Shown piece by piece: positions 58,321-64,000 of a stretch of DNA of 64,000 bases. Below the pieces are notes generated by a model. It did not search any database. It had not been told where the DNA came from and worked only from the letters and a program-made list of their open reading frames with translations. This DNA is from Acytostelium subglobosum LB1 (taxonomy: Eukaryota; Evosea; Eumycetozoa; Acytosteliales; Acytosteliaceae): the NCBI RefSeq assembly GCF_000787575.1, contig NW_012236527.1, positions 186,001 to 250,000 on the forward strand, in the 5' to 3' direction. Both the position numbers and the translations under genes were made by a program. The stretch's first letter is position 1. The number at the start of each line of letters is the position of its first letter.

Positions 58321-59745
58321 ATGGCTACAATTAATAAGAAGAAGAGTACTACTGTCGCGGCAGCACCAGTAGAGGACATGTCTGATGATGAGACTACCAC
58401 CACCACCACTACCACCACCACCGCTGCTCCAAAGAAGGCTGCTGCCACTACCAAGACTGCCAAGCCAGCTCCCTCCAAGACCACAAAGAAGCCAGCTGCA
58501 ACCGCCGCACCAAAGGATCAAGAGGACAAGAAGAGAAAGCGTGACTCCTCGCTATCAACTGAGAGCTCGTACATGAAACGTCTGCTCAAGGACCCATTGG
58601 AGAAGCGTGCCAGCAGACCAGTCACTCGCGAACTCCCCTCCGTAGAGGTCTCAGCCACCAGAAAGAACCTCCCAATCCGCGAGGGCAAGTCAATCCGTCA
58701 AATCCATCCACGTTGTAAGTAGTATTGATTAGTATGGTTGATTGATGTGATTATCACTGACTGACCGACCGCGTTCAAACGACAAAGTTGAGGATAACTT
58801 GAAGAAGAAGTCGACTCCTGATCAGGCAGACTGCTACAAGGTGCTGCATCACATTGTCTTTAACAGAGATGGCAAGAAGGGTGAGAGCCTCAGGACCAAC
58901 ATCCTGAACTTTACTGGTTTCAACTTGGGCAAGGTATGTTAATGTTGATCGTTTGATTGATTGATGAGCGCGCACAATACTAACGACAACGACACAACGA
59001 CATGATGATGTAGGACGCTGCCATGAGGGAGACACTTGAGCGTAGAATTGAGAAGGCTTCAGCAAACGAACTCAAGACAATAATGAAGTTGATGCATCTG
59101 GAAATTGGCTCCACAAAGGTTCACCGTGTGGAGGCTCTGTATAACTTCTTGACCAATCCAGCCAAGGTCAAGCTTACCGGTTCCGTCAAGAATCCAAAGA
59201 AGGCTTCCAAGGTCGCCAAGAAGACAAAGAAGGATGATGCTGAGGAAGAGGAGGAGGAGGAGGCAGAGGAGGAGGAGGAGGAGGAGGCAGAGGCAGAGGC
59301 CGAGGCAGAGGCAGAGGAGTCAGATGACGAGGAGGATGAGGAGGTAGTACAACCAATGAAGAAGACAAAGACAGAGACCAAGAAGCCAGCCCCAGTCAAG
59401 GAGACAAAGAAGCCAGCCCCCAAGGCTGCTGCTCCAGCAAAGAAGGCTGCCGACACCAAGAAACCAGCTCCAACCAAGAAGGTTGTTGAGAAGGAGGCTG
59501 AGGCTGAGGCTGACTCAGAGTCCGAGGCTGAGGCTGAGGCTGAGGCTGAGGCTGAGCCACCCAAGAAGGAAACAAGACCAGCCGTCCCAGCGAAGAAGTC
59601 AGCGCCAGCAGCCGACACCAAGAAGTCAGCGGCCAAGACCACCACCACCGCCACCGTTGCCAAGACTACCAAGCCCGCATCCAAAGCCACCATCAAGACC
59701 ACCACCACCACCAGGGTCACCAAGAACAAGCCCAAGGCTGCCTGA
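58321..59745 (+). CDS. dek: DEK homologue (chromatin protein)
   Basis: Three exons, 58321..58714, 58788..58933 and 59014..59745, encode 423 residues. A Thr/Ala/Lys-rich start precedes a core that follows human DEK in order: EGKSIRQIHPRF, EDNLKKKSTPDQADCYKVLH, FNRDGKKGESLRTNILNFTG, then the SAP-like helix pair NELKTIMKLMHLEIGSTKVH and VEALYNFLTNP. The C-terminal 200 residues alternate Lys/Ala/Pro blocks with long Glu runs, like DEK's acidic/basic tail. Human DEK binds DNA, supercoils it and chaperones histones; a nuclear chromatin role is inferred. The C-terminal DEK_C domain was not seen. Confidence 0.85.
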
Positions 59746-60384
59746 TTGTATCATTTACCCAATGGTGAAATGTGATCCCCTTCAACAACGACGAACAGAA
59801 GGTTCACTGTGTGAGACCAAGAGTTGAACATCACATCACATCACACCACATCCCATCCCATCACTATTCATTCACTCATTCATCCATGCGACCAATCAAA
59901 TAGTTAGATGTATCTTGACAATAAACCGTTTTGATACTATACTATCATGTTCATGTTCATGGTCTTGGTCTTGGACTTTGACTCATTGTTCAACAAACAT
60001 CTTTTGGACAAGGAATGGAAAGTATGAACATGACCTTGGACATGTGTCATTTTCAAAGAATGTAGTTTGTTAGTCGACCACAAACCTTTGCGAAACATGT
60101 GTTGATCACGTCAAATACACTGAATGAAGATCTGTGAGAGGTGTCTCTGACCCATCAAGTACCTCAATCATTTTTTTGGACCCCTGCATCCAAACAAACT
60201 AACAAACAAACCAACAAACACAACACAACTTCAAGTTTCATGAAGTGTTCAACTGTCAAACAACACCACATTCACACATTCACAGATAGATAGATAGATA
60301 GATATATAGATATATATATATATATTGAACAGATAGATAGGATATATCTTGAAGCATTCAGGATATTACTACATGTGTGTCAAC
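59746..60384. other. Intergenic region with microsatellite
   Basis: AT-rich; GATA repeats running into an AT run at about 60286-60324, plus CATCACATCACACC near 59830-59860. Contains the DEK 3' end and the kinase promoter. No gene seen. Confidence 0.5.
60286..60324. repeat. GATA/AT microsatellite
   Basis: About five GATA units followed by ATAT repeats, just upstream of the CaMK-type kinase. Simple repeat by direct reading. Confidence 0.85.
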
Positions 60385-61732
60385 ATGATAAAGTTTATCA
60401 AGAAGAATATATCAAGGAAGAAAGGTTCAAAAATAGAAGACTACTACGAGTTTGGAAATGAGATAGGAAGGTACAATATAGGCTCACAGATAGACAGAGG
60501 ATGAAGAGGACGGATGGCTAACAATGATATAAACAATTAGAGGAGCATTCTCAGTTGTTGGACTGGGTACACATAAAGAGACAGGTGCTCAGGTGGCTAT
60601 AAAGGCTATTGCCAAACAACATGTTGCTGAGGCAGACATGAAGCGATTCACTACAGAGATACAGATTATGAAGAAGTTAAAGCATAAGAACATTATACAA
60701 CTCATAGAGGTGTTTGATTCACCTGAATATCTATATCTAGTTCTAGAACTGTAGGTCATTACAATCATTCATTCATTCATTCATTCCGACTCATTGGGCA
60801 CGTGAGCGACATCAGTTGACGCTCATTCACTCGATCAATCAAACATTATGCTAATAATCGATGACCTTTATGACAATACAGTGTAAGAGGAGGTGAACTA
60901 TTCGATAGGATTGTAGGAAAAGGACAGTACTCAGAGAAGGACGCTTGCAATCTTGTTAGACAGATCGTCTCTGCTGTAGAATATATGCACCAACACGGTG
61001 TCTGTCACCGTGACCTGAAACCAGAGAACCTATTATGTTCTGCTGAGGATGAACCAGAACAGTTTGTTCGAATAGCAGGTATGATTCAGAGAAGCAGGTG
61101 ACAGAGTGACAGAGTGAGCGACATGGATATGGATCACTTACACATAACGATCATTCATTCATTTATCCAATAATAGACTTTGGATTATCCAAGATATTTG
61201 AAGGTGGAGAGGAACTAAAGACAGCTTGTGGTACTCCAGACTATGTTGCGCCAGAGATCTTGGAGTGCAAGGCATATGATACATCGGTGGACATGTGGAG
61301 CATTGGAGTGATCACATATATATTGCTGTGCGGCTTTGCGCCGTTCTACGCCGACACACATCACGAGCTATTCCAAAAGATATTGGATCTAGAGTACGAC
61401 TTCCCAGAGCCAGAATGGACGAATGTCACCGATCTCGCCAAAGACTTTATATCAAAGCTGTTGGTAATCAATCCAACAGAGAGGTGGACTGCCTCTCAGT
61501 GTATGAAACATCCATGGCTGGCGGTAAGTTGAGTTGATCAAGTACATTGATGTGTACAAATCCAACAGTCTCCAAACTAACAAACAATCAATCAATTATA
61601 CAGGAGAACAATGAGAATAAGGAATCCAAGACATTGGACTCAGCGCTCAGTTCGATGAAGGACTATGTTAAGAATAGAGAGTCTTCTGTCAATGTTTTGA
61701 AGTCCAAGTCAACGCCAAATCTTCATCGATAG
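60385..61732 (+). CDS. CaMK-type Ser/Thr protein kinase
   Basis: Five exons, 60385..60470, 60541..60750, 60882..61078, 61177..61523 and 61604..61732, encode 322 residues. The kinase domain fills residues about 23-280: GRGAFSVV loop, VAIKAI lysine, [28 protein letters not shown] and MKHPWLA, all intact. The [17 protein letters not shown] activation loop and [12 protein letters not shown] segment fit CaMKI/DCLK-like kinases. After the catalytic core only 43 residues remain ([20 protein letters not shown]), so a classic calmodulin-binding segment is not obvious, although this Lys/Arg helix could serve. Calcium control is therefore inference. The first exon is short and basic ([15 protein letters not shown]). 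Confidence 0.9.
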
Positions 61733-62169
61733 CGTTTTCATCTTCAATATGTAGACGCAGCAAGTAATATAAGTCATCCAACCATCCATCCAACCATCCA
61801 ACCATCCAGCCATCCATCCAGCCAAATCCACACCAATTGTAAACAGTATTCACAAGCACCCTTAGTAGCATATCTATTCAATCAATCCAATCCATTCATT
61901 CTTCCATTTGTCCATTCATTCATACATCTCGCCTCCATGCAACCAACCCAATAAACCCTCTTGTATTGCTAATATCAATCAATTACAACTATCCTATCCA
62001 TGGAAGATATATCTTCCCAAACTTGTTTGGGTCGTCCAGGAAATAAGGGTATTCAATTCCCTTTGAGTATATTTACAACAGATTGATTGATTGTTTGGTA
62101 GAGTTGGAAGAATGATTGGTTGATTGATTGGCCATCGCCATAGATCCAAGTTGGATCATCATGGGCTGA
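61733..62169. other. Convergent 3' regions
   Basis: Space between the kinase and ataxin-3 stop codons. It contains CCATCCAACCATCC repeats (about 61775-61820) and AT-rich 3' UTR sequence. No gene seen. Confidence 0.5.
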
Positions 62170-63296
62170 CTATGATTGTTTGAGACTGGCTTCGATGGCT
62201 GCTTTAAGGTCCTCATCCTCGTCATCTATCAGTTGCTCATTCTCATCCACCTCGATCAGAGTATATGCATCGTTTGGATTACTTGGATAAGTGCCAATAG
62301 GTCTATATGTTTCGTTCTCACTGTTTTTGTGTTTCGTTTATGTTAGTTAGTGATCCAGTAGTTCCAGAAAAGACCGATCCGGATCCGGCCAACTTACTCT
62401 GCATAATCCAAACTCATCTTTAGAGCTGCCTCCAGTTCAGGATCATAGTCAGTCATTGATTGCTTGGGTGGTGTTGGCCTGCTGCCCTGCTGGGCAGGTG
62501 CGTTAGGGTCCACGTCTACCCACATGCCCAGCTCAGCAGGTGAGAAGGGGACAATGTTTGGATATGTCCCTCTGACGACAAATATGCTCCAACCCTGCTG
62601 TCTCAGTGTCTCGAGGTAGAGTCCAACATAAAAGTCTGATAATACAGATGGCTTCTTGAGTGAGTTGAGATCGAACCATTTGCCCTGGATCTTCCTCAAA
62701 GTGAACCAATGGTTTGATAGGTTACATATAAAGCCATCCTCTGACCTGTTGATGATGATGATGTTATGAATTATTAGCAGATGAACTCAATCGTTGATTG
62801 ATTGATTGAATGATTGATCATACAATGGGTTTTCAATCACTGATGCATTCTCTTGTTTGTTTATAGAGGTACATGTCAGATTGAATGTGAGGAGTGCCTT
62901 TTCCAGTACCTGTACACTGTAGAAGCCATCATCTGCGACGTTACCACTGCCTTCCTACAATGGTTGAATGATATGTAAGTGATTAAGCTTAATGGCATCA
63001 CTTCACTGATTGTGGCTGGAATCATCACATACTGCAGCAAACTTTATAAAGTCTGATGTATCCATTCCAGCTTGGCTCATCACATCCATCTCCTCTTGAT
63101 CAAGTTGATGAGCTACATTTGCCAGATCTACAGCTGTGAAGTAACTTCCCTGCAACAATGAGTTGAGGCAGTGAACACCACATAATGATGCCACTTTAAT
63201 CATAATGTTAGGACATTGTTTATTCTGTTATTCTGATTGGTTGGTTGGTTGGTTAGGCAACGACATACATTGCTTTTCAAAGTAAACATAAACCAT
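62170..63296 (-). CDS. atxn3: Ataxin-3 (Josephin deubiquitinase)
   Basis: Five exons, 63296..63269, 63193..63033, 62954..62824, 62745..62398 and 62320..62170, encode 272 residues. Exon 1 is only 28 bp (MVYVYFEKQ) and matches the human MESIFHEKQ start. The catalytic triad falls at the human residue numbers: Cys14 (SLCGVHCLN), His119 (NHWFTLRK) and Asn134 (FDLNSL). Two UIM-like helices follow: YDPELEAALKMSLDYAE and DEDEDLKAAIEASLKQS. By family it trims ubiquitin chains and works with p97/VCP in protein quality control. There is no poly-Gln tract here, unlike the human protein. Confidence 0.95.
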
Positions 63297-64000
63297 TATG
63301 TATGTATGTATATGTATGTATATGTATCTGTATCTATTTATCTGTATCTGTACGATTGATTTGAAGTTGTGTGTTTTATTAATTTAATTTAAGGTTAATT
63401 TTGGTGAATCTACAAAGTTTGGTATTCTTTGGGAATTATTGTCATTCGGTGAACTTGCTTGCTAAGTCGAGACAAACAAATAATTGTTGTAATAATAGGA
63501 TGACTTTGGTTAGATCCCCAATAAATGACTCCAAGAAATTGTTAACAAATGGGCAGGTTATCCTTGATCTTACATAATGCATAGACTGGAGAAGACAGGA
63601 GAGAGAGAGGAGAGAACTATGATAATATAATGTGCACATATGGTTTATTTGTCGGATGTTGTGTCCTTCCTTTGGACAATGAATCGAACAAACAAACAAC
63701 CTTTGGCACACTGCTAACACACGGTTGATTTGTTAATAATGTGACAGACAAGCAGACAAGCACCTAACGCAACTCTTCCAACCATTGCATGGTCATTGTT
63801 TGTTGTTGTTGTTGTTGTTGTTGATGTTATAAGTTGTTGTTGTGAGATGAGTTGAGTTGATATAAAGTAGTTGTTGAAGCGCGCATTGCTTGTTGCTTTG
63901 CTGGCTGCTGAGGTTGGTTAAATAGATGAATGACGAACGATGTTGGAATGCCTGTTGGTGAGGTGATGAATGGTGGGGGAGTGGATTGATTGAATGATTG
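63297..64000. other. Right edge, mostly intergenic
   Basis: AT-rich with TATGTATG repeats near 63297-63330 and a GTT repeat near 63800-63823. A 92-codon minus-strand frame at 63442-63720 ends with FVNNFLESFIGDLTKVILLL and could be the last exon of a gene starting beyond the window. I found no acceptor or family to support it strongly. Confidence 0.3.

Noticed and set aside
59121-59735. A 204-codon minus-strand frame
   Set aside because: Antisense to the Glu/Lys/Ala tail of the DEK homologue.
1-64000. Search for retroelements, DNA transposons or virus-like elements
   Set aside because: No reverse transcriptase, integrase, transposase, capsid or terminal-repeat pattern was noticed on either strand.

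Overview
The window reads as nuclear DNA of a dictyostelid social amoeba. The evidence is: Asn/Gln/Ser/Thr homopolymers coded by AAC/CAA/TCA-type repeats; many short introns of about 50-150 bp that start GTATGT or GTAAGT and end TAG/CAG; AT-rich intergenic DNA; AAAATG-type start contexts; and families typical of the group (FNIP repeats, follistatin-like Cys-rich secreted repeats, BP74-like secreted protein, GATA factor, PPK1). Coding DNA is clearly less AT-rich than in Dictyostelium discoideum, so a GC-richer dictyostelid (Acytostelium-like) is my guess; the species is inference. Runs of N and single n characters show a draft assembly. Exons below were assembled by hand from reading frames and splice sites.

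Layout. 0-1 kb: 3' end of a sulfotransferase gene and a tiny tail-anchored protein. 3.6-5.6 kb: the APC/C activator Cdh1. 6.7-11.3 kb: a ten-exon receptor with a beta-helix-like ectodomain joined to a seven-helix family-3 GPCR module. 11.7-16 kb: a BP74-like secreted protein beside an artificial assembly gap, then a large unknown protein. 16-20 kb: UBE2W-like E2 and a GATA factor. 20-27.5 kb, all minus strand: an unknown gene, two tandem FNIP genes, mitochondrial release factor 1 and a small membrane protein. 28-33 kb, minus: a follistatin-like repeat protein, unresolved exons and a SNAPC1-like subunit. 33-39.5 kb, plus: TMEM147 and polyphosphate kinase 1.

39.6-48 kb: an ankyrin gene and a coiled-coil gene on the minus strand, NDUFB2 and a PH-VPS9 Rab GEF on the plus strand, then an unrecognised four-exon gene on the minus strand. 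48-55.7 kb: a PAK kinase, a ZIP zinc transporter convergent with Arp6, and a P-loop NTPase with damaged reading frames. 55.8-63.3 kb: a TFIIB-family factor, a DEK homologue, a CaMK-type kinase, and ataxin-3 with its catalytic triad at the human residue numbers.

The genes are ordinary eukaryotic neighbours with separate functions. No operon, CRISPR array, rRNA, convincing tRNA, or retroelement or virus-like element was seen. The points most worth following are the GPCR fusion, the Cdh1 C-box change, the extended PPK1, sequence errors that break two genes artificially, and several small or multi-exon genes of unknown function.
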